Notes under the pieces: generated by a model
Told to the model about the DNA's origin: nothing
What the model saw: only the letters and a program-made list of their open reading frames with translations
Databases searched by the model: none
Position numbers and translations under genes: made by a program
In this document: positions 37,228 through 46,491 of the stretch, one piece after another
How the letters are laid out: every line of letters begins with the position of its first letter
Position numbering within the stretch: the first letter of the stretch is position 1
Source: Chitinophagaceae bacterium
Lineage (GTDB): Bacteria > Bacteroidota > Bacteroidia > Chitinophagales > Chitinophagaceae
DNA length: 64,000 nt
Reading direction: 5' to 3'
Assembly: GCA_947455215.1 (NCBI GenBank)
Contig: CANGNA010000005.1
Location: forward strand, 1-64,000

Positions 37228-39162
37228 TTATACTTCCATATTCGTTTTCCATAACGATCCGTTCCGGCTAACGTATTTATCGATCTGCCCACGGAGGTAA
37301 AGATCATTAAGCAAGTCTACCGCTTCATGGGTCGATATATCCATGAAATAGGCAAACTCCTTTGTAGACATAGTATTATACGCCTCGAACAGCACCATAG
37401 GTTCCTTTTCATACTTCCTTCTTTCAGCTCCCGGTATGAATTGCCTGATGATCTGTTCATAGGCTTCATAAGAGCGATATTCTTTTACGCGTACCACCTT
37501 ATCTCCGGATACGAAGAATATAGTTGGAAAGGAGCTCACGTCATATTGGCGGGCCAATTCAAGATCCTCTTTAAATAATACCACCCCATTCCCTTCATAG
37601 TCTCGCCGCAGCCGGGCCACATCAAGCCCTACATCAAATGCGGCATCACGCATCACCTCCCACCTGCCTATATTTTTGTTCTCCAGGAACAGCATTTCCC
37701 TCACCCGGCGTAAAAAAGAGATGGCCATTTCAGCGCCCTGGTTCTGGGCTGCTTTAAATGCTACCGAAGGGGGAAAAGATGATCTGAGCGGATCTTGCAG
37801 CCATACATCGCCCTGCATCGGTATGTCATAAATATCAGCAGCTTCTTCCCAGTAGTATGCAGCATCTATAGGCTCATTTATAGTACCGCTGCTATAGCTC
37901 TCCCACGATGGCAGCAAGCCCCCCATATGATACTTAATGTCCAGGCAATCACCATACTCCAGTTGCAGCCTGCGAAGCTGCGGCTGAATTGTCCAGCAAG
38001 TAGAACAGATAGGATCTGAGAAGTACAACATCCTGACCTTCTCTTTAGGCTTACCCTGCACCGGGCCGCTCTGATAGATCAGTGGGACTGAAATATCTTC
38101 CTCACTTACCTGCATAGGATTAAGAAAATTGGCCTTGAGCTTACGGCCCATGCTCAACTGAGCAGAAAGATCGGTAATTCTAGACAAATAGTATTTTCTG
38201 AACGCTTCTTCAAGCGTATCGCACTCCGCCATGGCTTCCAGCAGTACCTTGGCATCGCGTATAGCGTTGGTAGTTCCTGCACTTGTAAACGGCAATGCCA
38301 GGTGAGCAGCATCGCCTATAAGTACTACATTTTCTTTGTGGAACGTCGGCAGCAGATCAAAATCGCGGGTGAACCAGACATAGGTATTGCTGAAATCGTC
38401 CGATTCGATCACCTCACGGACGACATCCGGAAAACGCCGTGTCATATTCAGGCAGAAAGCCTTTAATGCCTCCGGCGACTTTTCTGTAATATCGCCTATA
38501 GCAGGATCATATTGCATGAACCAGACCACCTCGTCATCGCTGGTAGGTATGAAGCCAAATGCTATACCTTTTACATTACTCTGGAATTTGGTAAAGGTAT
38601 CTTTATACGCACCAACAATTCTGCCGTTACGTGCTACGCCCACAACCTCCTTTACCTCTACAGGGGTAAAATCCGTGGAACCGAAAATACTATTCCTTAC
38701 AAGAGAGTTGCTGCCATCTGCACCTATAAAAACATCACCGTACTCTATATCACCATTTTGAAATACAGCAGCGACCGCTCTGCCATTCTCATACAAAAAT
38801 CCGTCAAATACCCTACCCTCTTTTACGATATCATACGGAACAAGTGAATACAGAAAGTTAATGAACTCAGAACGTTTGATACATTGCCACGGCGCTATCT
38901 TCATATTCATCAGCTCCTTACCGGACGGGCGCTTTAAAACGAATTTATTGATCGTTTTCCCGGGCAAAGGCATATATATTTTCCTGTCTATCTTCTTCAG
39001 CTCATTCAGGATACCAATACCATCATTGTGCATCAGGAAGGCATTACCCCTGGCGGGTATACCTGCCTCCCTTTCACATACCACAACATTGTGCTGCTGC
39101 CTGTATAATAAGGCGCCTGCGGTAATTCCGGCTATACCTCCGCCTATCACAACTACTTTCAT
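37228..39162 (-). CDS. FAD-dependent monooxygenase fused to a DsbA/YjbH-like domain
   Basis: A 644-residue continuous reading frame with two modules. Residues 1-350 are a class A flavin monooxygenase (UbiH/PHBH type): dinucleotide motif GGGIAG at 7-12, the DG motif GADG at 147-150 and the second FAD motif IGDAAH at 282-287. Residues about 374-580 are a thioredoxin/DsbA-like domain with C386-S-T-C389 and a cis-Pro at 546 (SSFPTIFF), with the GGLLPSWESY stretch seen in FrnE/YjbH-like proteins. Residues 585-644 look like a small winged-helix tail. No signal peptide, so it is cytoplasmic. It overlaps the upstream aminotransferase by 4 nt, a tightly coupled operon. I do not know this fusion; it might pair substrate hydroxylation with thiol redox, which is inference. 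Confidence 0.85.
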   Translation of the reverse strand: MKVVVIGGGIAGITAGALLYRQQHNVVVCEREAGIPARGNAFLMHNDGIGILNELKKIDRKIYMPLPGKTINKFVLKRPSGKELMNMKIAPWQCIKRSEFINFLYSLVPYDIVKEGRVFDGFLYENGRAVAAVFQNGDIEYGDVFIGADGSNSLVRNSIFGSTDFTPVEVKEVVGVARNGRIVGAYKDTFTKFQSNVKGIAFGFIPTSDDEVVWFMQYDPAIGDITEKSPEALKAFCLNMTRRFPDVVREVIESDDFSNTYVWFTRDFDLLPTFHKENVVLIGDAAHLALPFTSAGTTNAIRDAKVLLEAMAECDTLEEAFRKYYLSRITDLSAQLSMGRKLKANFLNPMQVSEEDISVPLIYQSGPVQGKPKEKVRMLYFSDPICSTCWTIQPQLRRLQLEYGDCLDIKYHMGGLLPSWESYSSGTINEPIDAAYYWEEAADIYDIPMQGDVWLQDPLRSSFPPSVAFKAAQNQGAEMAISFLRRVREMLFLENKNIGRWEVMRDAAFDVGLDVARLRRDYEGNGVVLFKEDLELARQYDVSSFPTIFFVSGDKVVRVKEYRSYEAYEQIIRQFIPGAERRKYEKEPMVLFEAYNTMSTKEFAYFMDISTHEAVDLLNDLYLRGQIDKYVSRNGSLWKTNMEV

Positions 39163-40334
39163 AAGCTATCCAATGTTTGTTTTATCCTGTATAATCCTTC
39201 GGCCAGTATTTCCCTGTTCGTTGCAAACGATAGCCTTATATAACCTTCAGCACCGGGTCCAAACCACTCTTCTTTACCCGGCACAACTGCCACCCTCGCC
39301 TCTTTCATCAAGAGCTCAGCTATATCTGTGCTGGAGCGTCCGGTAGCAGTGATGTCGGCAAAAGCCACATAACATCCCTCCGGAGGTTGGCAGATCACAC
39401 CCTTTGTGATATTCAGCCCAACTGTGCACAGGTTCCTCATCTCCGTAAGATGCCTTAAAATACCTGTTACCCAATCCTTGCACTCGTCAAGCGCAGCCAC
39501 AGCTGCTATCTGCCCCGCTGTGTTGGCACCGTGTATAGTAGCATTATGCAGCGATGCATCCATAAGTCTGCGATGCATCTCATCGGTAAACGAGGTAAGT
39601 GCACCTATCCGCAGGCCGGCCAGACCATATGTCTTGCTGAATCCTGTAACAATTACGGTGCGTTTTCTTATCGCTTCATCAAGCGATGCTATGCTGGTAA
39701 ACGAATAGGGCGCGAATATGATATCGCTCCATATCTCATCAGAAAGTATCGTAAGGTCATGCTTCACAGCTATCTCCCCCAACACCGTCAATTCCTGCCT
39801 GCTGAATACTTTACCGGTAGGGTTCAGCGGATTGCACAGGCATATGAGTTTTGTTTTAGCGGTTATCAGTTCTTCCAGCCCGTCAAACGTCATTTCGGCT
39901 GTTGTTTGCGGCGTGGCATACCTTACCGCAGTAGCGCCCATCTGCGCTATAGAATACCCAAAAAGAAAATCGACAGGATCAAAGATTATAGCCTCATCGC
40001 CCTTATTCAGCATTGCTTTACACACCACATAAATGCCATAAGCTGCACTGTCTGTAGCTATCACTCGATCTGTATGGGCAGGAACATTACGTTGCTCGTT
40101 ATAAAACCTGGCCATACTCTCCCTGAAAGGCAATATGCCCTCAGCAGGCGCATAAGACCAGTATCGATCGGAGGCATATCTTGCCAGCGCTTCAGCTATT
40201 GGCACCGGCCCCGGGTAATCAGGGTCTGCCGCAGTAAATGGTATCACATCCGCAGGCAATGTAGCCCAACGCAAATTGTACGCACGCTGACGCAACATGT
40301 CCAGGTTGACCCCCTGAGTCACATTTTCATTCAT
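39159..40334 (-). CDS. PLP-dependent aminotransferase, class I/II
   Basis: A 391-residue fold-type I PLP enzyme. The Schiff-base lysine is K234 (GFSKTYGLAG), with CNPLNPTGK at 167-175 and the PLP-binding Asp199 (LSDEIW); a terminal Arg in YIRLSFA binds the substrate carboxylate. It belongs to the aspartate/aromatic aminotransferase group, with some MalY/PatB-like character. It is the first gene of a two-gene operon, and its stop overlaps the start of the monooxygenase-DsbA fusion. That pairing suggests both act on one amino-acid-derived metabolite. Substrate unknown. Confidence 0.88.
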   Translation of the reverse strand: MNENVTQGVNLDMLRQRAYNLRWATLPADVIPFTAADPDYPGPVPIAEALARYASDRYWSYAPAEGILPFRESMARFYNEQRNVPAHTDRVIATDSAAYGIYVVCKAMLNKGDEAIIFDPVDFLFGYSIAQMGATAVRYATPQTTAEMTFDGLEELITAKTKLICLCNPLNPTGKVFSRQELTVLGEIAVKHDLTILSDEIWSDIIFAPYSFTSIASLDEAIRKRTVIVTGFSKTYGLAGLRIGALTSFTDEMHRRLMDASLHNATIHGANTAGQIAAVAALDECKDWVTGILRHLTEMRNLCTVGLNITKGVICQPPEGCYVAFADITATGRSSTDIAELLMKEARVAVVPGKEEWFGPGAEGYIRLSFATNREILAEGLYRIKQTLDSL

Positions 40335-40518
40335 TATTTCGGTTTAGTAAGTTGTCCCAGTGTAAAACAACAGATAACTATCTATAAAGCAACCACCAAT
40401 ATTTGTAGTAGCTGGTTAAAAAGGCGGCTAAATTGCTGACATCGTGAAAATAAAAGGGAAAATACTGTTCGGGAACCAGCAGTAACAGGGCTGAACTGCG
40501 CATAACAATAAAACAGCG

Positions 40519-42222
40519 CTAATCAAACAGCTCTTCCTTGCTCATTGGCCGGCGCTCAGGAATCCATCTAAAACGGCTCAGGCGTGTATTGGGGAGGTCT
40601 GCCTTTTGTAGTGGTGTAAGGGTCTGGTGCACATCGCGCGTAAACAATATGCGGGTTATCTTCTGGTCGTTAAAGAAGATGCGCATACGTTCACTTTTTG
40701 CCTGGCTCACGCCAATGTAGGCACCGCTATCATCCTTGGCATAGTAAATAGCTTCAGAATTAGGGAATACGTTCAGGTCGGTGATCTCATTGTTTTTGAA
40801 CAGGCCTTTGAGGGTTTTACCCTGCACCTGGTCGTACATATTCGACTGCTCCGGACCCGATAACGATACGACAAAGGCATTGTTAGGCACGTATATGCTG
40901 TTGATCTTGTTGCTGTCGAGCGTCATCATTATGGTATCGCCTGTCACCTGGCTCTTACGCGCCCATACTATCGGGCTGTATATCATGCGGATGGTAGAGT
41001 CCGTTTCGGTATATACGATACTGTCGCACACCCCTTGCAACGAATCTGAGAATATGCGCACATGGTGATAACCACAGAAGTACAACGGTGCCGTAGAATC
41101 AGCTACAGCAGTATCGTCAACCGCTACATTGGCTACCTCGGGTTCTTTCTTCTTTTTACGACCTTTCTTATCTTCTTTTGCAGTTACCGCATTAGCCTTC
41201 ACCGGCGCAACAACGCTGTCAGCAATCATAGCAGGCTTTTTGCCCGGCTGAGCTTTTACCATCGGTGCAGAATAGAAAGTGTCAGCGCGTACATACAAGG
41301 TGTCTTTACCATTAGCTGTTTGCAGTACAGGCTTTATCAGTGCCCACATCACGCGCTTCCGGGTATAGTAAATGGTCTTACCGCAATAGAGCGTGGAATG
41401 ATGCTCTGTATCTACCGCTATCACATGACCGTAGGCGTAGCTAAGGCCCTGCTTCTTGTTATAATACAGGCTATCGGCCTCTATATACCTACCATCATAC
41501 CATACCGACGATGGTTTATCAAAGCCGGCTATGCCATTCTCGTTGTCATAATAGCCGCTGCTGGTTTGCAGTATGGTGCGCCCGCTATCACCCACTACCA
41601 GCGATGGTGCGAAGAACTTCGTCATCTTGGTGCCGGTATTATACAACATATCCTGCGACTTAGTATGGTACTGCGGATCCTTAACTATTACATTGCCGTA
41701 AAAGTGCGCGTCCTTGCTCTTCACGTTATACACACCGCGATTACTCGTCACTATTGTCGAATCTGCCTGTAGCGTACCGGTGTTATTATACTCGCCTATC
41801 TTGGAGCCCAGGTTATAGGTCAGCTCATCGCACCACAGGCGGTTCTTGCCATCGGTCAATTCCACATTACCCATCATCAGGGCTTCTTTCTTTGCCGATA
41901 CGTATTGCAGGTATTCGCACATACCTTGTGTACCATCAGCCTGCGCTATGCGCACATTGCTGAAGGCCTGCAGTATGTTGGTTGTCTTATTCTGGTACAG
42001 GCTATCGCAATACAGCGTATCAGTTCCCTGCTGCATCACCACATCGCCTATAAAACGAAAGTAATCCCCGGTATCGGTATGAGTAAAAGTCACTACCCGG
42101 TTCCTGAGGATGTGAATGGTTATCTTATCAGCAGTATCTTTTTGCGCATAGGCAGCATGTCCTGCCAGCAGGCAGCAAATGCAAAAGATCGCGGTAAGTG
42201 TATGATGTATAAAATGCTTCAA
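40519..42222 (-). CDS. OstA-like (LptA/LptD N-terminal-type) envelope protein
   Basis: A 567-residue exported protein with a signal peptide (about 1-26, ending AAYAQ). Residues 30-300 are repeated OstA/LptA-type beta-jellyroll strands (GDVVMQQGTDTLYCDSLYQ, GNVELTDGKNRLWCDELTYN, YEADSLYYNKK and similar). A charged Lys-rich linker (near 350-375, KKGRKKKKEPE) separates it from a second such block. The OstA fold forms lipid-binding conduits for lipopolysaccharide transport. It is too long for LptA and lacks the LptD barrel. It follows the MlaD-like gene by 24 nt. Confidence 0.85.
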   Translation of the reverse strand: MKHFIHHTLTAIFCICCLLAGHAAYAQKDTADKITIHILRNRVVTFTHTDTGDYFRFIGDVVMQQGTDTLYCDSLYQNKTTNILQAFSNVRIAQADGTQGMCEYLQYVSAKKEALMMGNVELTDGKNRLWCDELTYNLGSKIGEYNNTGTLQADSTIVTSNRGVYNVKSKDAHFYGNVIVKDPQYHTKSQDMLYNTGTKMTKFFAPSLVVGDSGRTILQTSSGYYDNENGIAGFDKPSSVWYDGRYIEADSLYYNKKQGLSYAYGHVIAVDTEHHSTLYCGKTIYYTRKRVMWALIKPVLQTANGKDTLYVRADTFYSAPMVKAQPGKKPAMIADSVVAPVKANAVTAKEDKKGRKKKKEPEVANVAVDDTAVADSTAPLYFCGYHHVRIFSDSLQGVCDSIVYTETDSTIRMIYSPIVWARKSQVTGDTIMMTLDSNKINSIYVPNNAFVVSLSGPEQSNMYDQVQGKTLKGLFKNNEITDLNVFPNSEAIYYAKDDSGAYIGVSQAKSERMRIFFNDQKITRILFTRDVHQTLTPLQKADLPNTRLSRFRWIPERRPMSKEELFD

Positions 42223-42246
42223 ACTATAGTACTGTTACCCCTGTGT

Positions 42247-43173
42247 TTAGTCTTTCTTCTTTTTGCCAAAAACGGTTACGTTGATGTAGCGCGAAGGATG
42301 AGACTTCAGATCGCTCAGCAGGTTGTTCAGATTATTATACAGGTCTTTATTGGTCACCATCTGGCCAAGAGAACCCTCGCCCGCATTTATCTTGTTCACT
42401 ATACCGCTGAACTGCGTAGTAGCTGTTTCCAGTTGATCAAATGTCTTTTTTATAGGCGCATGTGCCAGTTGGTCTGACGTGCGGCTGAAGTTGGACATGA
42501 TGCGGCTGATCGTATCATTGTTCTTAGCCAATGTAGCAGAGAATGAATTAGCATTGTGTACTATCGACTTTATCTCTCCTGCTTCATCATTCAGCGTACT
42601 GCTGAGTGCCGACATGTTTTCGGCGGTCTTGTTAATAGATGCTATTGCCCCCTGTATACCCTTACGGTTATTCTCTCCCAATACGATATTCACACTGGCC
42701 ACTATAGTATCCAACGAGCCAACCGTAGCCTTAAGTGAGGTGATCAACGGCTTTACCTGGTTGGTGATCTCATCCACTACGCCTGCCTCCTGCGCTGTTG
42801 CCAGTGTCGATTTAGACTCGGCTACCGACGGACCCTTACCCATGTCCAGTCGTATCAGCTTACCGCCCAGCAGGCCATCCTGCACAAGCGTAGCCACGGT
42901 ACCCTGTGGTATAGCTATACGCTTGCTCACTACAATGGTCACTTTTACTCCGCGGTCTTCGTCCAGTTCTATAGCTGTTACGCGGCCTACTGCCAGGCCA
43001 CGGATCTCCACGGCAGCAGCATTCTGCAAACCATCAACTGATGAGTAATTACAATAGTACACGTAGTCTTGCGAAAAGATGTCGGAACCTTTCAAAAAGT
43101 AGAAGCCGGCAAACAGAATAACAAGTGATATGGTAACCAGCAGGCCGGTCCTCACTTCTTTAGATATTCGCAT
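42247..43173 (-). CDS. MlaD/MCE family lipid-transport protein
   Basis: A 308-residue protein. A single N-terminal membrane segment (about 9-29, LLVTISLVILFAGFYFL) is followed by one MCE domain (about 38-120, with the GAAVEIRGLAVGRVT and GTVATLVQDGLLGGKLIRL motifs). A long helical and coiled-coil tail (120-290) may form a periplasmic tunnel with its partners. MCE proteins carry phospholipids between the membranes with an MlaE/MlaF ABC transporter, which is not in the window. The OstA-like gene lies 24 nt downstream. Confidence 0.92.
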   Translation of the reverse strand: MRISKEVRTGLLVTISLVILFAGFYFLKGSDIFSQDYVYYCNYSSVDGLQNAAAVEIRGLAVGRVTAIELDEDRGVKVTIVVSKRIAIPQGTVATLVQDGLLGGKLIRLDMGKGPSVAESKSTLATAQEAGVVDEITNQVKPLITSLKATVGSLDTIVASVNIVLGENNRKGIQGAIASINKTAENMSALSSTLNDEAGEIKSIVHNANSFSATLAKNNDTISRIMSNFSRTSDQLAHAPIKKTFDQLETATTQFSGIVNKINAGEGSLGQMVTNKDLYNNLNNLLSDLKSHPSRYINVTVFGKKKKD

Positions 43174-43370
43174 AAGTAGTTTTGACCCAGCAAAAATAAC
43201 GCCAATGGCGCAATAATGAGGAAATTGATTGGGAATATTGATAATGTAATGCTAAAGTTTCTATAAATGGACAATTATGGCATTGGCGTAACATTAACGC
43301 CCGCCGTTCTGATACCAGCAAGGCTGGCACGCTTTTAGAACAGGTAGTAGTAATTACAAAGCGTAACGAT

Positions 43371-43961
43371 ATGAAAAAGCAGTTCTTATTTATCGCCATA
43401 TTTATTGCCGCCTGTAGCGGCTACAAGGCAGATGCCCAGGTAAGCGTGAATGTAAATATTGGCACGCAGCCATTGTGGGGCCCGGTGGGCTACGATTATG
43501 TGCAATATTATTATATACCCGATGTTGATGCCTACTATGATGTTCCGCATCGTACCTATGTCTATTACGAAGGTGGCACGTGGGTTACCCGCCGCTACCT
43601 GCCGGCACGGTATCGCAACTACGATCTATATAATGGATATAAGGTAGTGATCAACGAGCCTCGCCCATGGATGCACCACGACAGGTACGTACGTGAATAC
43701 GCCACCTACAGGGGACGCCATGGCCAGCCGTTCATCCGAGATGCCCGCGATGAGCGGTATTTCGTCAACCCCGGCCATCCGCAGCACAATGTTTGGGTAC
43801 AGCACCACCCGGAACCACCACGCCAGGCTATGCCGCCCCGTGGTGGGGGTATGCGGATACCTCCCGGCCATATAGACAACCCCGGCCACGACCGTGGACA
43901 CGAAGATCATGGCGGTCGCGGTCATGAAGATCACGGCGACCACGGACATGGACACAGATAG
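43371..43961 (+). CDS. Exported Tyr/His-rich protein of unknown function
   Basis: A 196-residue exported protein with a signal peptide (MKKQFLFIAIFIAACSGYKADAQ). The middle (about 45-110) is extremely rich in Tyr and Arg (VQYYYIPDVDAYYDVP, RTYVYYEGGTW, RYLPARYRNYDLYNGYKVV). The C-terminus (from about 130) is rich in Pro, Gly and His, with short GHEDHG-type repeats ending GHGHR. It resembles an abundant but uncharacterised Bacteroidota exported family. The His-rich tail may bind metal; this is inference. It diverges from the MlaD gene and ends at a terminator. Confidence 0.8.
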   Translation: MKKQFLFIAIFIAACSGYKADAQVSVNVNIGTQPLWGPVGYDYVQYYYIPDVDAYYDVPHRTYVYYEGGTWVTRRYLPARYRNYDLYNGYKVVINEPRPWMHHDRYVREYATYRGRHGQPFIRDARDERYFVNPGHPQHNVWVQHHPEPPRQAMPPRGGGMRIPPGHIDNPGHDRGHEDHGGRGHEDHGDHGHGHR

Positions 43962-43979
43962 TTGTTGCTAACACATTAA

Positions 43980-44009
43980 GCGTAGCTCCTCTCTTATGGG
44001 GAGCTATGC
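43980..44009. terminator. Bidirectional terminator between convergent genes
   Basis: A 10-bp stem (GCGTAGCTCC at 43980-43989 with GGAGCTATGC at 44000-44009, one G-U pair) has a 10-nt loop and T-rich sequence after it. It overlaps the stop of the GT2 gene. Confidence 0.75.
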
Positions 44010-44870
44010 TATTTTATGATAGTTCTGGTAGCTTACATTGAAGCCCAGCTTTTCGACAAATATCTTAAGCCGCTTTTTTAGTGAGAATTTATTGTCGGAT
44101 GGGTTATGTTCAAATACCCATGTCGCACGCGCTATACGCGGTGCCATTACCGCCGGATGGGTGCCCTTAAAAATGGACAGCAAACAATCTGCAAAGTCAT
44201 ATTCATCCTTACCGGTAAGGTTATCAGCAATATAATCGTCTGTATACCAATAGCGGGAGCATTCTACATGCTTTTTCTGCATCAGTGCCGGGTCCTTTAC
44301 TTTCGAGTAATGGAAGATGCGGGCACCGGTGTGCGCTACATCCAGCTTCACACTGTCGCCCTTACGGAAGCCCTGCGCATCCAGGTAAGAATAAATGGCT
44401 TTATTATTCCTGATGATCCTCACCTCACTCTTAAAGTTCGATGGATCGATAGAGATATGCCTGTAGGAGCCATGAAAATGCAGGTAGTCGAATATCAGTC
44501 CGTCTATTCGTTTGTCGTCCTTATGGCGCTGCATGGCAGCACGTATCTTATCATGGTCTGCCTCGTGTATGATCTCATCGGCCTGCAGGTACAGACACCA
44601 GTCCGTATCCGGCGATATCATGGCAAATGCCTTATCTGTTTCCCGAGCAAGCACCGTACCGCCTTCGCGCAGGCTATCATCCCAAATGGTATGTTCTATA
44701 CGTATCTTATCCGATCCTATCCCCTTTATCAAGCCAATAGTGTCGTCGTCAGAGTTGCCAATGGCCACCACAAACTCATCACAAAGAGGCAGTGCTGAAC
44801 AAATAGCCTCGACAATAGGAAAATCGTACTTAACAGCGTTGCGTATAATGGTAAATCCTGTAACTTTCAT
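44004..44870 (-). CDS. Glycosyltransferase family 2
   Basis: A 288-residue GT-A protein. The N-terminal part (VTGFTIIRNAVKYDFPI, then CDEFVVAIGNSDDDT) is the GT2 nucleotide-binding half, and the metal/substrate motif is LYLQADEIIHE near residue 95. Basic helices close the protein. It resembles the bacterial GT2 group near LPS core and small oligosaccharide transferases. Acceptor unknown; no other glycan gene adjoins it. Confidence 0.85.
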   Translation of the reverse strand: MKVTGFTIIRNAVKYDFPIVEAICSALPLCDEFVVAIGNSDDDTIGLIKGIGSDKIRIEHTIWDDSLREGGTVLARETDKAFAMISPDTDWCLYLQADEIIHEADHDKIRAAMQRHKDDKRIDGLIFDYLHFHGSYRHISIDPSNFKSEVRIIRNNKAIYSYLDAQGFRKGDSVKLDVAHTGARIFHYSKVKDPALMQKKHVECSRYWYTDDYIADNLTGKDEYDFADCLLSIFKGTHPAVMAPRIARATWVFEHNPSDNKFSLKKRLKIFVEKLGFNVSYQNYHKIA

Positions 44871-44931
44871 ACTCAGAGCATAGGTTTTGAAGCTGTAAAT
44901 GTAGCAAAAGACGGGCCAAATTTAGTTGACT

Positions 44932-45750
44932 ATGAAAAAGAGCATCACGATATTAATGTTGTTGACAGCCTGTAATATGGCATCAGATGCACAGCATCGC
45001 AATATCAACCCCAAAGGTAACACCATAAGGCAGCGCGTCATTTTACCTGAAGGTTATATCCGTGTGCAGCCACCACAGGGCTCTTTCGGCGCCTATGTGC
45101 AGCAGTTGCCTTTATTACCCGATGGCACACCGGTACACTATTATAACGGCAAAGAAAAGCCTAACCACGGCATATATGTAGCGGTAGTGGATATGAACAT
45201 CGGCACCAGGGATCTGCAGCAATGCGCTGATGTAGTGATGCACGTTCGTGCAGACTACCTGTATAAAAACAATATGCATGACAAGATAAAGTTCACCTTT
45301 ACCAGCGGCTTTGTTGCCGAATACAGCAAGTGGAAAGAAGGCTATCGCATAAACGTAAAAGGCAACAAATGTACCTGGGTGAAAAGCAAAGCTCCATCAG
45401 ACACCTATGCTACATTTACAGAGTATATGGATATGGTGTATAATTATTGCGGCACCTTATCGCTAAGCCGTGAGCTGAAAAAGATAAAGTACGAAGAGAT
45501 AATGCCGGGCGATGTGCTGATAAAGGGTGGCAGCCCCGGCCATGCCGAACTGATAATGGATGTGGCCATGAACAGAGCCGGGCGTAAAATATATCTGCTG
45601 GCCCAAAGCTATATGCCTGCCCAGCAAATGCAGTTGCTCGAAAACCCATCCAACAGCACACTCAGCCCATGGTACGAGGCAGATGGATATACTATTACCA
45701 CACCGGAATGGAGTTTTAATGCAGACCAGGTAATGCGGTTTGCAGACTAA
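44932..45750 (+). CDS. Exported DUF4846 domain protein
   Basis: 272 residues from the ATG at 44932; the frame opens two codons earlier at a TTG. A signal peptide or lipoprotein-like leader (MKKSITILMLLTACNMASDA) leads into the DUF4846 domain: RVILPEGYIRVQPPQGSFGAYVQQLPL, VVDMNIGTRDLQQCADVVMH and GDVLIKGGSPGHAELIMDVA. DUF4846 has a transglutaminase/NlpC-like feel but no function is established. The M23 peptidase gene follows after 9 nt, so the two probably act together on the cell wall. Confidence 0.85.
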   Translation: MKKSITILMLLTACNMASDAQHRNINPKGNTIRQRVILPEGYIRVQPPQGSFGAYVQQLPLLPDGTPVHYYNGKEKPNHGIYVAVVDMNIGTRDLQQCADVVMHVRADYLYKNNMHDKIKFTFTSGFVAEYSKWKEGYRINVKGNKCTWVKSKAPSDTYATFTEYMDMVYNYCGTLSLSRELKKIKYEEIMPGDVLIKGGSPGHAELIMDVAMNRAGRKIYLLAQSYMPAQQMQLLENPSNSTLSPWYEADGYTITTPEWSFNADQVMRFAD

Positions 45751-45759
45751 AAATAACAA

Positions 45760-46488
45760 GTGATAAAAGCATTAAAATTTTCGCTCGTCATACTGCTATC
45801 TGCTTTAGCAAGCGTGGTCCACGCGCAGGATAAATTGTTCATAGAGCTGAACAAGCTCAACACAGCCATCCGCGACCAGACCATACATAAGGCCGATGCA
45901 CTAAAAAAAATAAATGAACTGCTCCCCGAAGCTGAGGCGTACTATAACAAGCATAAAACAACTGGTAGTAATAGCGGCTGGGTATTCCCGCTGACGGGAT
46001 ATAATGCCAACGCAATAGGCGGAAAGAATGGTAGTGGCTATATCACCAGCGGCTATAGTTTTTTCGATGGAAATAAACATGGTGGCCATCCTGCACATGA
46101 TATTTTTATACACGATACCAACCAGGATTGCATTGACGATAAAACGCATAAAGAGGTGCAGGTGCTGGCATGTACCAATGGTATTGTTGTTGCAGTTGAG
46201 ACAGACTGGAAAGCAGGCAGCCCCCAACGCGGCGGCAACTACATAACAGTATATGCACCTGCCGAGAGGCGCTTTATTTATTACGCCCACAATAAAACAG
46301 TACTGGTAAAACCCGGCGACATTGTTAGCGCCGGCGATGCCATAGCCACGGTGGGTCGCAGTGGTGCCAATGCTACTCAAAAGCGCTCACCAACGCATCT
46401 CCACTTTATGGTATTAAAGCTGGATAAAAACAATTACCCCCAACCCGAGAATAGCTATGAGTTGCTGAAAACGGCAAAGACATTATAG
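45760..46488 (+). CDS. M23 family metallopeptidase (LytM-type)
   Basis: A 242-residue exported protein starting at a GTG (MIKALKFSLVILL...VVHAQ signal peptide). The C-terminal half is a LytM/M23 endopeptidase: HPAHDIFIHD carries the first Zn ligands (H and D), and the closing SPTHLHFMV has the H-x-H pair. M23 enzymes cut peptidoglycan cross-bridges or activate amidases. The N-terminal part (about 25-75) is a helical spacer. It sits behind the DUF4846 gene and converges with the rRNA methyltransferase with only 3 nt between stops. Confidence 0.88.
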   Translation: MIKALKFSLVILLSALASVVHAQDKLFIELNKLNTAIRDQTIHKADALKKINELLPEAEAYYNKHKTTGSNSGWVFPLTGYNANAIGGKNGSGYITSGYSFFDGNKHGGHPAHDIFIHDTNQDCIDDKTHKEVQVLACTNGIVVAVETDWKAGSPQRGGNYITVYAPAERRFIYYAHNKTVLVKPGDIVSAGDAIATVGRSGANATQKRSPTHLHFMVLKLDKNNYPQPENSYELLKTAKTL

Positions 46489-46491
46489 AGA

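Noticed and set aside
37228-39162. Frameshift or stop-codon artefact behind the FAD/DsbA fusion
   Set aside because: The frame is continuous, both modules keep their catalytic motifs, and linker composition is smooth; kept as a genuine fusion pending read-level check.
43850-43960. Short GHEDHG-type repeats as a DNA tandem repeat or phase-variation tract
   Set aside because: The units are imperfect and few; they are codon-level repeats inside the gene and keep the frame.
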